DNA from: Zeugodacus cucurbitae
Lineage: Eukaryota > Arthropoda > Insecta > Diptera > Tephritidae
NCBI RefSeq assembly: GCF_028554725.1
Contig: NC_071671.1
Location: 41,486,001 to 41,550,000 of the forward strand
Reading direction: 5' to 3'
Length of the DNA: 64,000 nucleotides
Part shown: piece after piece, positions 45,400 to 55,498 of the stretch
Position numbering within the stretch: position 1 is the stretch's first letter
Layout: every line of letters starts with the position of its first letter
Position numbers and translations under genes: made by a program
The notes under the pieces: generated by a model
Database searches by the model: none
The model's input: the letters and a program-made list of their open reading frames with translations, nothing else
What the model was told of the DNA's origin: nothing

Positions 45400-45644
45400 C
45401 GTGTTTTTATGAGTTTGGCGATTTTCATTTGTCAAAAGCTCCCACCTTGTTGCTTTTTCGTGAATTCTTGGCCAAAAACCATACTGTAACGATGCCTCTG
45501 CCTAAATATTCGTCGCTTCGTGTGACTTTTTCTTATTTCCAAAAATAAAGAGAACCTTGAAGGGCCGCCGTTTGACAGGTATACGAGAAATCGTGTTTGA
45601 GAAGTATATCAACGCTTGGATGTGTATATCATCGAATGGGGACT
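45400..45644 (+). pseudogene. mariner transposase C-terminal fragment
   Basis: LLFREFLAKNHTVTMPLPKY is followed, after a small frame disturbance, by ASCDFFLFPKIKRTLKGRRL and then a degenerate C-terminus ending in a stop at 45644. This is the region around the third catalytic Asp of mariner transposases (SPDLASCDFFLFPKIK). The upstream SPD motif is destroyed. It represents a different mariner subfamily from the 52111 element. Confidence 0.72.
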
Positions 45645-45654
45645 AGCGATAATA

Positions 45655-46107
45655 GGCGTGTTTTATTTGACCGCCACAAGCTAATAGCTAAACGGACAAA
45701 TAAAACGCACTTAGCTTATTTCATATATTCGCTTAAACCTGAATTGTGTTGACAATGCGGGCCAGAACTCACAGCTTATATGTAGTTTATTTGAAAAAAA
45801 AAAACGGTTGAATTTATAAATCAAAATTTCGTTTTATTTAGCCCTTTTCTATAATATTCTGACCTTTTAAGGAAACAGCAATCATTATTAAATCCGGGAT
45901 GCTCAAAACAAATATAGATACAGTTTTCATTTGCCATTTTGCACATCGAATAGAATTTAAAATTCATCGCTATTGCCAACTGCTTTTTTTGGAAAAACCC
46001 CAACTATTGTGAATGAAAAAAATCGATGAACTGGCAATAATTATGTTGGCTAAGTCTTCCATACAAAATAAGCTAATAGCTAATTTGCTGGTCAAATAAA
46101 ACTCGCC
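45655..46107. repeat. 453-bp MITE with GGCGnGTTTTATTTGACC termini and TAATA duplication
   Basis: GGCGTGTTTTATTTGACC (45655) is mirrored by GGTCAAATAAAACTCGCC (46090-46107). AGCTAATAGCTAA and TTAGCTATTAGCT are a further inverted match inside. TAATA flanks both sides (45650-45654, 46108-46112). The superfamily is uncertain. Confidence 0.8.
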
Positions 46108-46417
46108 TAATATTAATGTACATAAAAGAATGAATAAATATTTATTTCAAAATACGAATGGGCTAGTACATTGAAAGTACATATATTTACATACCTATGT
46201 ATGTACTAAGCCTCCTACTTAATACATCAGCAAATGGGAAAGGAATGTCAATAATATATTTTTAGAATTTGAATGACAATACCATGAATTTGAGGATTAA
46301 AATTCTTTGCAAGCTGATGACAATTAGTTGGTTAATAATGCACATAATCGTTTTTAAATCGTTTCTGGTATCAGATTCTTAACGGTGTTGAAATTGTTAT
46401 TTTATTTTAATTAAATA

Positions 46418-48126
46418 CAATAGGTTTCCGAAATAACGAATATTCGTTTTAGTGAAAACCGTTTATAACGAACAAGCAAATTTGTTACATTGAGTACCTT
46501 AAATAACGAACATCGGGGATTTGTAAGTACTCAGTTTATCGAACAACATGAAGAATACATATGAAGAAAGAGGAAAAAATCAAATAACTTCGAACCAGAA
46601 TTAAAAATGAAACTTGAAAAAATTAAAAAAAACAAGTAAGGAAGGGCTAAGTTCGGGTGTAACCGAACATTTTATACTTTCGCAATTTATTTATTTAACT
46701 TAATTAATATTATATAATACACAATTTGACCTACATATTCGTCATATATATTGTATAAAGTCCATTGAAAGTTGGAAACCATAATATTAGGTTAGAAGCA
46801 CCGAGGTCCTCGTGTTCGATATATGGGGCCTTGAAAATCTATGGTCCGATTTCGGCGATTTTTAGAAATGGGCTGCCACACTATAAATACAGTATTTGTG
46901 CAAAGTTTTGCACCGATATCTTCACTAGTGCTTACTTTATATATTGTAAAGTAAACGATTCAGATCATCTTCTAAGTTCTGGTATATAGGAAGCAGGCGT
47001 GGTTGTGATCCGATTTGGACAATTTTCACAACATATTATTGGGGTAAGGAAACTATTACAAACCAAGTTTCATTGAAATCGGTTGAGTAGTTCCTGAGAT
47101 ATGGTTTTTGACCCATAAGTGGGCGACGCCACGCCCAATTTCCATTTTGTAAAAAAATCTGAGTGCAGCTTCCATCTGCCATTTCTTATGTGAAATTTAG
47201 TGTTTCTGGCGTTTTTCGTTAGTGAGTTAACCCACTTTTAGTAATTTTCAACATAATCTTTGTATGGGAGGTGGGCGTGGTTATTATCCGATTTCTTTTA
47301 TTTTTGAACAATATTAAGAAGTGGCTAAAAAAACGACTGCAGAAAGTTTGGTTTATATAGCTTCATTGGTTTGCGAGATATATATAAATAACCAATTTTG
47401 GGGCGAGACCACGCCCACTTCCCCAAAAAAATTGCATCCAAATATGCCCCTTCCTGGTGCGATCCTTTATTCCAAATTTTACTATTATAACTTTATTTAT
47501 GGCTTAGTTATGACACTTTATGTGTTTTTGGTTTTCGCCATTTTGTGGGCGTGGCAGTGGACCGATTTTGCCCATTCGAAAGCAACCCTCTCACGGTCCC
47601 AAGGAACATGTGTTCCAAGTTTCATTAAGATATCTCAATTTTTACTCAAGTTACAGCTTGCACGGACGGACAGACATCCGGATTTCAACTCCACTCGTCA
47701 TCCTGATCATTTATATATATATAACCCCATATCTAACTCTTTTATTTCTTGGTGACACAAACAACCGTTATGTGAACAAAACTATGATACTCTGTGCAAC
47801 AGGTAAAAAAATGTGCAAATTGAAAAAATTTTGAATTTTATAAAAAAGCTTAAAATTATTGGTCAGCGCCAAATATAAGTATACATATGTGTCAGAATTG
47901 GTCCATTTTGGAAGAATTTATTGGATTTCAATTGTTTTGTTATGGTTTTTTTTTATTTTTTAACAAATAATTAATAAAATAATTTATTAAACTACAATTT
48001 ACGGATATTTAACTCATTTTTATTGAAAAACATACATATATCTAAGTCAGTACTCGAATTAACGAAAAATTCTATATAACGAACAGGCCTGACAATTAAT
48101 GTGTTCGTTATTTCGGAAAACTGCTG
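46418..48126. repeat. MITE (CAGTAGTTTTCCG family) interrupted by a Helentron-like copy
   Basis: The left end is degenerate (CAATAGGTTTCCGAAATAAC), the right end GTTATTTCGGAAAACTGCTG; both have TA outside. Left (46418-46632) and right (47804-48126) parts align with the uninterrupted 506-bp copy at 34153 in reverse. The insertion lies in an A/T run. Confidence 0.85.
46633..47803 (-). mobile_element. Helentron/DINE-1-like copy inserted in a MITE
   Basis: The 3' unit CAAGTAAGGAAGGGCTAAGT, hairpin GTTCGGGTGTAACCGAAC and TATACTTTCGCAATTTATTT lie at the left. The 5' end at the right is degenerate (GATACTCTGTGCAACAGG). The interior contains CGACGCCACGCCCAATTTCC and GCACGGACGGACAGACATCC. A 144-codon frame (47321-47755) runs on the opposite strand. 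Confidence 0.87.
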
Positions 48127-48438
48127 TAATTAAATTTAAAATTTATTATAGCTTATTGAATTGCTTATACCACTGAACGCGTCAAATTCCAAGATTTTGA
48201 GCAAAAAAAATGTTGCCAAAGCATTAAATTGTCTATTGAGAGACATTTTACAAAAGTGCCTATAAAAATTACTTTAAAGGGGGAATTATAGCTATTGCAC
48301 CACTGGCAATACACTTTTTTTGTTTTTATTTGCAATTATGTAAAATGATACATGGCCGTTACGAAAAACACACACGAAGAGTAGAACTCGCCTCATACAT
48401 ATGTTTATAAGTTCATTCGCACTATTTGAATTTAAATA
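48127..48438. other. Spacer without recognised features
   Basis: No motif recognised. Confidence 0.4.
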
Positions 48439-48878
48439 CAGTATACTCTCGAAAAGTTTTTTAATTTACTTTTCAGAGAGTGTGATAAAAAATTCGAAAC
48501 GAAGCAAGCAGCGTTTTTTACGATATTGCAAAAACACTTACTCTCTTGTTTATCGCGTCTTTTTAGTAAATAAACTCTCCTACTTGATCCACTGGTTTTA
48601 AAATGAAAACGATGCAAATCATTGCAAAAGAAAAAAAACAAAAGAATATTCAAGATTTTTTCTCTTCATAGTAAATACATATGTATGTATGTAAATGTAA
48701 ATATGTTTTTCATGTAAATCCATATGTTTTATTGAAGCAAAAAAATGAATGAATGTACTAAGTTTAAATATGCATTTAATATTATAAAAACAGATAATTT
48801 ATGTATTTATTTGGAAAAGTAAATTATTCGAAAAAGTAAATTACCCAAAATACCAATCGATTTACTTTTCGAGAGTAC
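48439..48878. repeat. pogo-type MITE, second copy of the CAGTATACTCTCGAAAAG family
   Basis: The left end is CAGTATACTCTCGAAAAGTT; the right end TACTTTTCGAGAGTAC is eroded. The interior from ATTCGAAACGAAGCAAGCAG onward follows the 32356 copy closely with small deletions. Confidence 0.82.
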
Positions 48879-49335
48879 TAGTTTTTCTAGTAGCATACTT
48901 ACAGGCGTCAGTTTGTAAGCATTCTGTACATGCGCCTTAAATCTCTCGCCTCATGTGTGCAATATATCAGCTGTTAGAAGTTTTAAGGAAGTAACTGTGC
49001 AAAATAGCTTGAAGACGTGCAAAATAGAGTAGAGAGTGCGTATGCCAAGGAGAAAGTGTTTGGTAATGCATTTTTGGATCGAGACTTTAATATAAAGATT
49101 AGGTACTAAATGTACATGTACTATGTATTTTATAGCATATACATACATATATATAAATGTAAATATATACTTAGGTTTTAATGCAGTGGAAATTTCAAAA
49201 ATACCTTTCATAGCTTGAGGCAAATCATAAATAAACGTGCTTGTACACACTTATGTATGCGTGCGTATTTCTATTCATATATATGTTCATATAAAAAAGG
49301 TACCTGTTAGCTGAATGTGGGGCTGCTTAAACCGA
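48879..49335. other. AT-rich stretch without recognised features
   Basis: Only short low-complexity frames are present. Confidence 0.4.
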
Positions 49336-49557
49336 CCCAGTAAAAAATCGGTTGATCCAAAGATTAATCTTAGATCGCTCCTTTGCGAGTAATGGATTAC
49401 TCCACAATGCTCCGAAGCCCATGCATTTATTACTCCTTTTTAACATAGCATGTCCTTACGAGGGATCACTCCTTTTGAGCTCCTAATGGAGCGCAAACCG
49501 AGAATTCTTTTAAGCTCTCTTTGACCTCCGAAACGAGAGCAGAGGGAGTGATCTTCT

Positions 49558-49690
49558 TTATCTCCAGAAAGAGTACAAAAGGAGTAATGATTGTGGAATA
49601 GAAGAGTACAAAAAAAGTAATGATTTTTGCCTCCAGAAAGAGCACAAAAAAGAGTAATTTTATTTACATCCAAAAAGAGCAGAGAAAAAT
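49558..49690. repeat. Degenerate tandem array of about 35-bp units
   Basis: CTCCAGAAAGAGTACAAAAG-GAGTAATGATT, GAAGAGTACAAAAAAAGTAA-TGATTTTTGC, CTCCAGAAAGAGCACAAAAA-AGAGTAATTTT and ATCCAAAAAGAGCAG follow each other. The units carry the GAGTAAT motif of the outer element's ends. Confidence 0.6.
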
Positions 49691-49699
49691 ATAAACAGT

Positions 49700-50332
49700 T
49701 TTTTAAATAATTTAATTCAATGTTTTGTCATTTAATCGTGAATTGTTTTATTTACAGGGAATTAAAAAATTCATTTCGGCCAAAAAATGAAATTAACTCG
49801 TGAACATTTTCGTGCGATCATTTTTCACAACTTTCGACGTGGATTATCGCGACAAGAGTGCATCGATGAACTAAAATCTTTGTATGGCTATGAAGCGCCA
49901 TCCTATAGCACTGCGAAAAACTGGTACAACGAATTCAAACGTGGCCGACGCTCGCTCAAAGACGAATTCCGTGAAGGTCGTCCAAAAACATCCGTTGTGC
50001 CAGAAAACATCGATGCCGTACGTGAACTGATAATGCAAGACCCTCATTTAACATACCTTCAGATAGAAGCATGCCTATGCATTTCTCCCACCAGCATACA
50101 TTCGATATTGCATGAACACCTGGCCGTAAAAAAGGTTTGTTCTCGTTGGATCCCGCACAATTTGACAATCGCTCAAAAAAAGGCTCAAAAAAAGTGCTTC
50201 GAAAATTGGTTTGAGCGCATGCAGAAGTGTATAAATCTTGATGGAGAATATTTTGAAAAACAATAAAACCATTTTCGTTGATAAATATTCCTATTTTCAT
50301 TATTAGGCCAGAAATATATATAGCAGCCCTCG
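49700..50332 (+). mobile_element. Internally deleted mariner element
   Basis: The right end AGCAGCCCTCG followed by TA is a mariner terminus of the type that in full reads CGAGGGCTGCTATAT. The 5' leader GAATTGTTTTATTTACAGGG and AAAAAATTCATTTCGGCC-like sequence before the ATG belong to the same element. The matching left terminus was not found, so the left limit is approximate. Confidence 0.65.
49787..50266 (+). CDS. mariner transposase reduced to its DNA-binding domain (159 aa)
   Basis: The open frame begins MKLTREHFRAIIFHNFRRGL and carries both helix-turn-helix units of a mariner transposase (about residues 5-55 and 70-115; linker GRPKTS near residue 65). After LTIAQKKAQ it jumps to KKCFENWFERMQKCINLDGE then YFEKQ and a stop, the normal C-terminus. 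Everything between, including all three catalytic Asp, is missing (about 185 residues against a usual 345). The frame is kept and there is no premature stop. The product would be a small DNA-binding protein that could occupy mariner ends without cleaving them. Whether it is expressed is unknown. Confidence 0.85.
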   Translation: MKLTREHFRAIIFHNFRRGLSRQECIDELKSLYGYEAPSYSTAKNWYNEFKRGRRSLKDEFREGRPKTSVVPENIDAVRELIMQDPHLTYLQIEACLCISPTSIHSILHEHLAVKKVCSRWIPHNLTIAQKKAQKKCFENWFERMQKCINLDGEYFEKQ

Positions 50333-51254
50333 TATGTATAAGTTACTTAATATAAAATATAAAAGCTCAGATCTTACCGATTTTTTTTTATGTGCAATTA
50401 TTATAAATTGTGGTTTCAAGTTCATTATATAAATGTGTTAATATCAAATAATTTGGTTTCGACGCCTCTTCACAAGAAGTAGAGCGATTCTTGGTAGAAC
50501 ATTTTTGAATTTCGCTTTTCATTAATCGCCTTAGGTGACGCTTGGAATAAATATTATCACACATTTTTTAAAATTAATTTCATATGATTCTTATAGTTAA
50601 TCACTTTTTACTCGTATCCTCGTTCAGTTAATCACTTTTTACCCGATTATATTCGCGATACTTCAATAATGATCACGCGTTGATTACAAATTTCAAACTA
50701 TTTTAAAGTGACAAAATACTCGTTTATTGCAAACAAAAAATTTCCGCAAAAATTAACAGTTATGATTCGCCGTTATGGTTAATCCTTTATTGATACATTT
50801 TTTTTGCCTTTATTACTCACTTAACCCTCTGTGACTGATGTGGTAGGTAGTCTAGCAGACACCAACAGACACAAAAGAGTATTTTGTACCGTTATTTTCC
50901 ATACATCTACTATCTCGTTCTCTGTACCTTCTTATTGTGTACTCATGCCTATGTTAGTTTGTTCAGATCAATTGATGTAAGCACATGTGTCATTTTAAGC
51001 GAAAAAGTGTCTGCGAGTCAACCACATCAATATTAAGGTAGGTGTCTGTGAGACAATAACATCAGTACTTTGGTTATATTTTCATAGTGTCTCCTAAACA
51101 ACAAGTCAGTAAAATTGTTATTTTTTAGTTTTGTTATTATAGAGCAATCAGATACTGATATAAAAAAACCTGTTATGATAGCAAATTACAACCATACATA
51201 AGGAGAAGTTGACGAAATTGATAAAAAAGTGTTAGATATATTCATGCAGTCGAA

Positions 51255-51662
51255 AAACTCTTCGATGGCCTATGGGAGTATTTCAACGAGTACAAGATAT
51301 GGTTGGTGCTAATGCCTTTGTTTTATGTATATCAAATGGGTACTGACAGTGATGTAAAAATGAGAAGAAAAACATTTATGCTCAATCTGGCAAGAGAATT
51401 GGTGCTAGACCATGTGAAATTCCGGGTGTACAATGAAAGGTTGCCACGAGAACTAAGAATGATGCTCACCAGGGTTCTTGGCCAAGATCTACCCCCTCCT
51501 CCACCAATTATTCAATCTAATCCACAAAGTGGAAGACAATTGTGTTCAATTTGTCCCCAAAAAATAAAAAGGGTAACAAGGTATTGCTGTTGTGATTGCT
51601 TAAGGCCAATTTGCCTCCAGTGCTCCAAGCTTCTTTGGGAAACCTGCCAGGAAAAGTTGTAG
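51255..51662 (+). pseudogene. piggyBac transposase C-terminus with cysteine-rich domain
   Basis: In one frame CSRKTLRWPMGVFQRVQDMV then GANAFVL is the end of the DDE domain. After a shift the open frame from 51303 continues MRRKTFMLNLARELVLDHVK. The cysteine-rich domain follows: CSICPQKIKRVTRYCCCDCL and RPICLQCSKLLWETC, matching the piggyBac CxxC zinc-binding C-terminus that recognises the ends. The upstream part of the protein is deleted, so it is inactive. Confidence 0.85.
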
Positions 51663-52110
51663 ATTTTATACATATACATATGATCTCAAGTCTTAAGACT
51701 GTTTAACTCAAGTGTAAATTAAGCAAAATCTAAAATTTTTGCTTCATAATTTATAACATGAAATATTTTTTGTTTGTTAAGTTATAGGCTTTAATGTGCC
51801 ATTTAACGTGTTTGTTAATTTTTTTTTTTACCACTGGATTTATTACTTTTTGTTATCAACTGTTAAATTGAAGTCTGAATAATAAAAAATTAAAAACATT
51901 TGTTCAAAAAATTTAATTTTTGAATTGTTTTTTTGATGATCTAATACAGGTCTATGTTTTTTGCCGAAAAATCATGCCATACCGATAAATAACACATAAC
52001 ATCAATTTTCGCTTTGAATTAGAAAAATACCTTTATAAATAATAACTTAAACTTATAAACAATAAATAAAAATAGTTTTATTAGTTTTACAAAACGGAAC
52101 TTGGAAAATA

Positions 52111-53403
52111 ACGGGTGATTTTTTTGAGGTTAGGATTTTCATGCATTAGTATTTGACAGATCACGTGGGATTTCAGACATGGTGTCAAAGAGAAAGATGC
52201 TCAGTATGCTTTGACATTTCATCATGAATAGACTTACTAACGAGCAACGCTTGCAAATCATTGAATTTTATTACCAAAATCAGTGTTCGGTTCGAAATGT
52301 GTTTCGCGCTTTACGTCCGATTTATGGTCTACATAATCGACCAAGTGAGCAAACAATTAATGCGATTGTGACCAAGTTTCGCACTCAGTTTACTTTATTG
52401 GACATTAAACCAACCACACGAATGCGTACAGTGCGTACAGAAGAGAATATTGCGTCTGTTTCTGAGAGTGTGGCTGAAGACCGTGAAATGTCGATTCGTC
52501 GCCGTTCGCAGCAATTGGGTTTGTGTTATTCGACCACATGGAAGATTTTACGCAAAGATCTTGGTGTAAAACCGTATAAAATACAGCTCGTGCAAGAACT
52601 GAAGCCGAACGATCTGCCACAACGTCGAATTTTCAGTGAATGGGCCCTAGAAAAGTTGGCAGAAAATCCGCTTTTTTATCGACAAATTTTGTTCAGCGAT
52701 GAGGCTCATTTCTGGTTGAATGGCTACGTAAATAAGCAAAATTGCCGCATTTGGGGTGAAGAGCAACCAGAAGCCGTTCAAGAACTGCCCATGCATCCCG
52801 AAAAATGCACTGTTTGGTGTGGTTTGTACGCTGGTGGAATCATTGGACCGTATTTTTTCAAAGATGCTGTTGGACGCAACGTTACGGTGAATGGCGATCG
52901 CTATCGTTCGATGCTAACAAACTTTTTGTTGCCAAAAATGGAAGAACTGAACTTGGTTGACATGTGGTTTCAACAAGATGGCGCTACATGCCACACAGCT
53001 CGCGATTCTATGGCCATTTTGAGGGAAAACTTCGGAGAACAATTCATCTCAAGAAATGGACCCGTAAGTTGGCCACCAAGATCATGCGATTTAACGCCTT
53101 TAGACTATTTTTTGTGGGGCTACGTCAAGTCTAAAGTCTACAGAAATAAGCCAGCAACTATTCCAGCTTTGGAAGACAACATTTCCGAAGAAATTCGGGC
53201 TATTCCGGCCGAAATGCTCGAAAAAGTTGCCCAAAATTGGACTTTCCGAATGGACCACCTAAGACGCAGCCGCGGTCAACATTTAAATGAAATTATCTTC
53301 AAAAAGTAAATGTCATGAACCAATCTAACGTTTCAAATAAAGAACCGATGAGATTTTTTTTTTTTTTTTAAAAAAGTTATCAAGCTCTTAAAAAATCACC
53401 CTT
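52111..53403 (+). mobile_element. Complete DD41D (rosa-type) mariner, 1.29 kb
   Basis: The ends are ACGGGTGATTTTTT (52111) and AAAAAATCACCCTT (to 53403), mirrored with one mismatch, and TA flanks both sides (52109-52110, 53404-53405). The single ORF spans most of the element and is undamaged. It sits in the 3' part of a piggyBac element and is therefore younger than it. Confidence 0.93.
52224..53309 (+). CDS. Intact mariner transposase, DD41D type (361 aa)
   Basis: This is a cut-and-paste transposase acting in the nucleus on its own terminal repeats. The N-terminal half has two helix-turn-helix motifs (about residues 5-55 and 75-120: LTNEQRLQIIEFYYQNQ and SIRRRSQQLGLCYSTTWKIL). The catalytic domain has D159 in ILFSDEAHFWLNG, D252 in WFQQDGATCHTA and D294 in DLTPLDYFLWGYVKSKVY. 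There are 41 residues between D252 and D294, where classical mariners have 34. This spacing defines the rosa group, first described from the fruit fly Ceratitis rosa. Length 361 with no stop or shift, and full-length termini are present. It could be active, which sequence alone cannot show. Confidence 0.95.
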   Translation: MNRLTNEQRLQIIEFYYQNQCSVRNVFRALRPIYGLHNRPSEQTINAIVTKFRTQFTLLDIKPTTRMRTVRTEENIASVSESVAEDREMSIRRRSQQLGLCYSTTWKILRKDLGVKPYKIQLVQELKPNDLPQRRIFSEWALEKLAENPLFYRQILFSDEAHFWLNGYVNKQNCRIWGEEQPEAVQELPMHPEKCTVWCGLYAGGIIGPYFFKDAVGRNVTVNGDRYRSMLTNFLLPKMEELNLVDMWFQQDGATCHTARDSMAILRENFGEQFISRNGPVSWPPRSCDLTPLDYFLWGYVKSKVYRNKPATIPALEDNISEEIRAIPAEMLEKVAQNWTFRMDHLRRSRGQHLNEIIFKK

Positions 53404-53561
53404 TATAAGACATAGAAATGGTGTCTGGTAGTCTACCACGTCATTAGAATTGTTAGAACTATATCACGTCAGTCACAGAGGGTTAATGCTCGAAATGGAT
53501 GAACAAGTCATTACTCCTTTATTACTCGATTTTGGTAGTAATCCAAATATTTTTTACTGGG

Positions 53562-54600
53562 GAATTAAGCTTATACAAAATATTAAGTATATACATACAT
53601 AAGTATCTAAAATGAGAATGTATTTTTAATTCTCATTTAATTGGGCAAACATCAAAATGACGCGATAATTTTATTCAAGAATTTAAAAGCTTTTAACTGA
53701 AATTAGCAAGCTATTGTTTATATTCACTGCAGCAGGTGAATATATATGTATATGAACTTCGTTCACGAATTGACACTACTTCGAGTTATGTCCAGTATAG
53801 AGCCTTCGTTAAACCAACTTCTGACAGTCGCCAACGATGGGAAGAGTCTTCAATGGACCTGGATTTTTTAGGACAGGAACTGTCAAATCGGCAGTATTTC
53901 TCGCTAGAACAACAACAACAGTCCCCAAGCACTATTAGATTTCATATGCGTTATTTTTCTTCCAGGACCAGAAATCAAATCATCGAATGATATACGAGTA
54001 TACACTTTATTCTAAAATTGAAAGACACGCAAAAACGAAAAAAGCCTTCGAATCCAATTCGGCATTCGTCAATGAGAATATACTACATGGTTACGGCGCC
54101 AAAGTGTGGATACGTTTTTATCGAACCGTCTTCGTATATGGGTAGAAACGAAAAACCATATTAAAACAAATATTTTTATGTGGTTTCCCAAAATTCCACA
54201 TTTCTCGCCTATATATATAGGAGTCCATTTGACCATATTCATATATAAATTTATACATATCATATACGAGGGTACTAACTAAAGTTTGTTGCCACAATAG
54301 CTGGACCTACATTTAAAGCTGGAAATTGAGCAAATAAATGATATAAATCGTATACACATGAAGTATATATATGAAGTAAATATGCATATAATTGTATCAG
54401 TTTAATGAGGTACCTGTTACACATGAGGCAATTCGGGAATTGAATTCAACAATAGAGCTTCGGCAGGCAAATGTTTAACAAAATAGCAGAGCTCAAAGTT
54501 TATGAACAAAGAATTGGTGAATGGTCTCTTTTCTACTTTCAAATGTAAACCTCCGACTGTATTTACATATGAAAACAAACTGTTCGGAAATAATAATAAA
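53562..54600. other. Stretch without recognised features
   Basis: Open frames at 53736-53990 and around 54080-54290 were read on both strands. Neither resembles a known protein or transposon. They could be unrecognised exons or chance. Confidence 0.4.
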
Positions 54601-55498
54601 CAAGTAAGGAAGGGCTAAGATCGGGTCCAATCGAACATTCTATACTCTCGCAACTTATTGATATAGTTTTATTATATATACTATATGACACATATATTCG
54701 GCATAAAGTCCATCATCATATAATGTATATGTATATTCCTGGACCAATTTCACTAATTTTCACCACCAAGCTACATTATATTCAATACAATACGCTCACT
54801 TAATTTTGCTAAGATATCTCATATATTAACCAATATATGCGGAATAAAGCTTATCGTATTTTTGAAAAACCTATAATGAGGTACATATGTGAAAAGATGG
54901 GAAATCGTATAACAACCACGACCGCCCCCATACAAAGAAAAAAAACCTATAATGAGGTACATATATTGGAGCTTGGGAAGTTATGATCCGATTTTATCAC
55001 TATTAGAAGAAACAGATTTCCTCTGAATAAATATAAAATATCTGAGATACCGACTTTTTTTCCTCTTTTTTAATGATGTTTGTGAGTTTACGCACTTTTA
55101 GTAATTTTCAACATATCATTTGTATGGGATGTGGGCGTGGTTATTCACCAATTTTTATGGTGTATAGTGGGGTACGTAAGGAAAATGACTTCAGAACGCT
55201 TGGTTTAATAGCTTAAAAAAATACATTCAAATATCCCCTTCCTAGTGTGATCCTCTATACCAAATGTTACTTTAATAACTTTATTTATGTCATAGTAATG
55301 ACACATTATAGGTTTTCAGTTTTCACCATTTGGGCGGACAAAATTCGAGTTATCCGTTGCAGGGATGGACAGACAGACTTCCGGAAATAAACTCCACTCA
55401 TCACCTTGATCACTACCTCGTTTAGTTTTATGACTTACAAACAACCGTTATGTGAACAAAACTATAATACTCTCTTTGCAACTTTGTTGCGAGAGTAA
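54601..55498 (-). mobile_element. Helentron/DINE-1-like copy, divergent (about 0.9 kb)
   Basis: The 3' unit is CAAGTAAGGAAGGGCTAAGA, a mutated hairpin GATCGGGTCCAATCGAAC and TATACTCTCGCAACTTATTG. The 5' end is CTCTTTGCAACTTTGTTGCG then AGAGTA. The segment GAAAAGATGGGAAATCGTAT at 54892 recurs at 62698, marking a subfamily. Confidence 0.83.

Larger units (their letters stand above)
50821..53486 (+). mobile_element. piggyBac-type element with TTAA duplication, internally deleted and interrupted
   Basis: TTAA|CCCTCTGTGACTGATG (50821) and GTCAGTCACAGAGGG|TTAA (to 53486) form the classical piggyBac arrangement. A second inverted motif lies inside each end (GGTAGTCTAGCAGACACC left, GGTGTCTGGTAGTCTACC right). 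The N-terminal and catalytic coding parts are deleted. A DD41D mariner occupies 52111-53403. Confidence 0.9.
49336..53561. mobile_element. Outer inverted-repeat element with CCCAGTAAAAAAT ends, hosting three other transposons
   Basis: CCCAGTAAAAAAT (49336) is mirrored by ATTTTTTACTGGG (53549-53561). Subterminal motifs recur: GAGTAAT(G/T)(G/A)ATTACTCC-like units on the left and TTAATCACTTTTTACTCG repeats at 50590-50650, as well as ATTACTCCTTTATTACTCG on the right. Such clusters of subterminal repeats are typical of hAT-like elements. No target duplication was recognised, so the class is an inference. A deleted mariner and a piggyBac lie inside it. Confidence 0.55.

Noticed and set aside
49452..49475. 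TACGAGGG as the left end of the deleted mariner
   Set aside because: Only six bases after TA match the right end CGAGGGCTGCT, and the sequence belongs to the outer element's repeat region.
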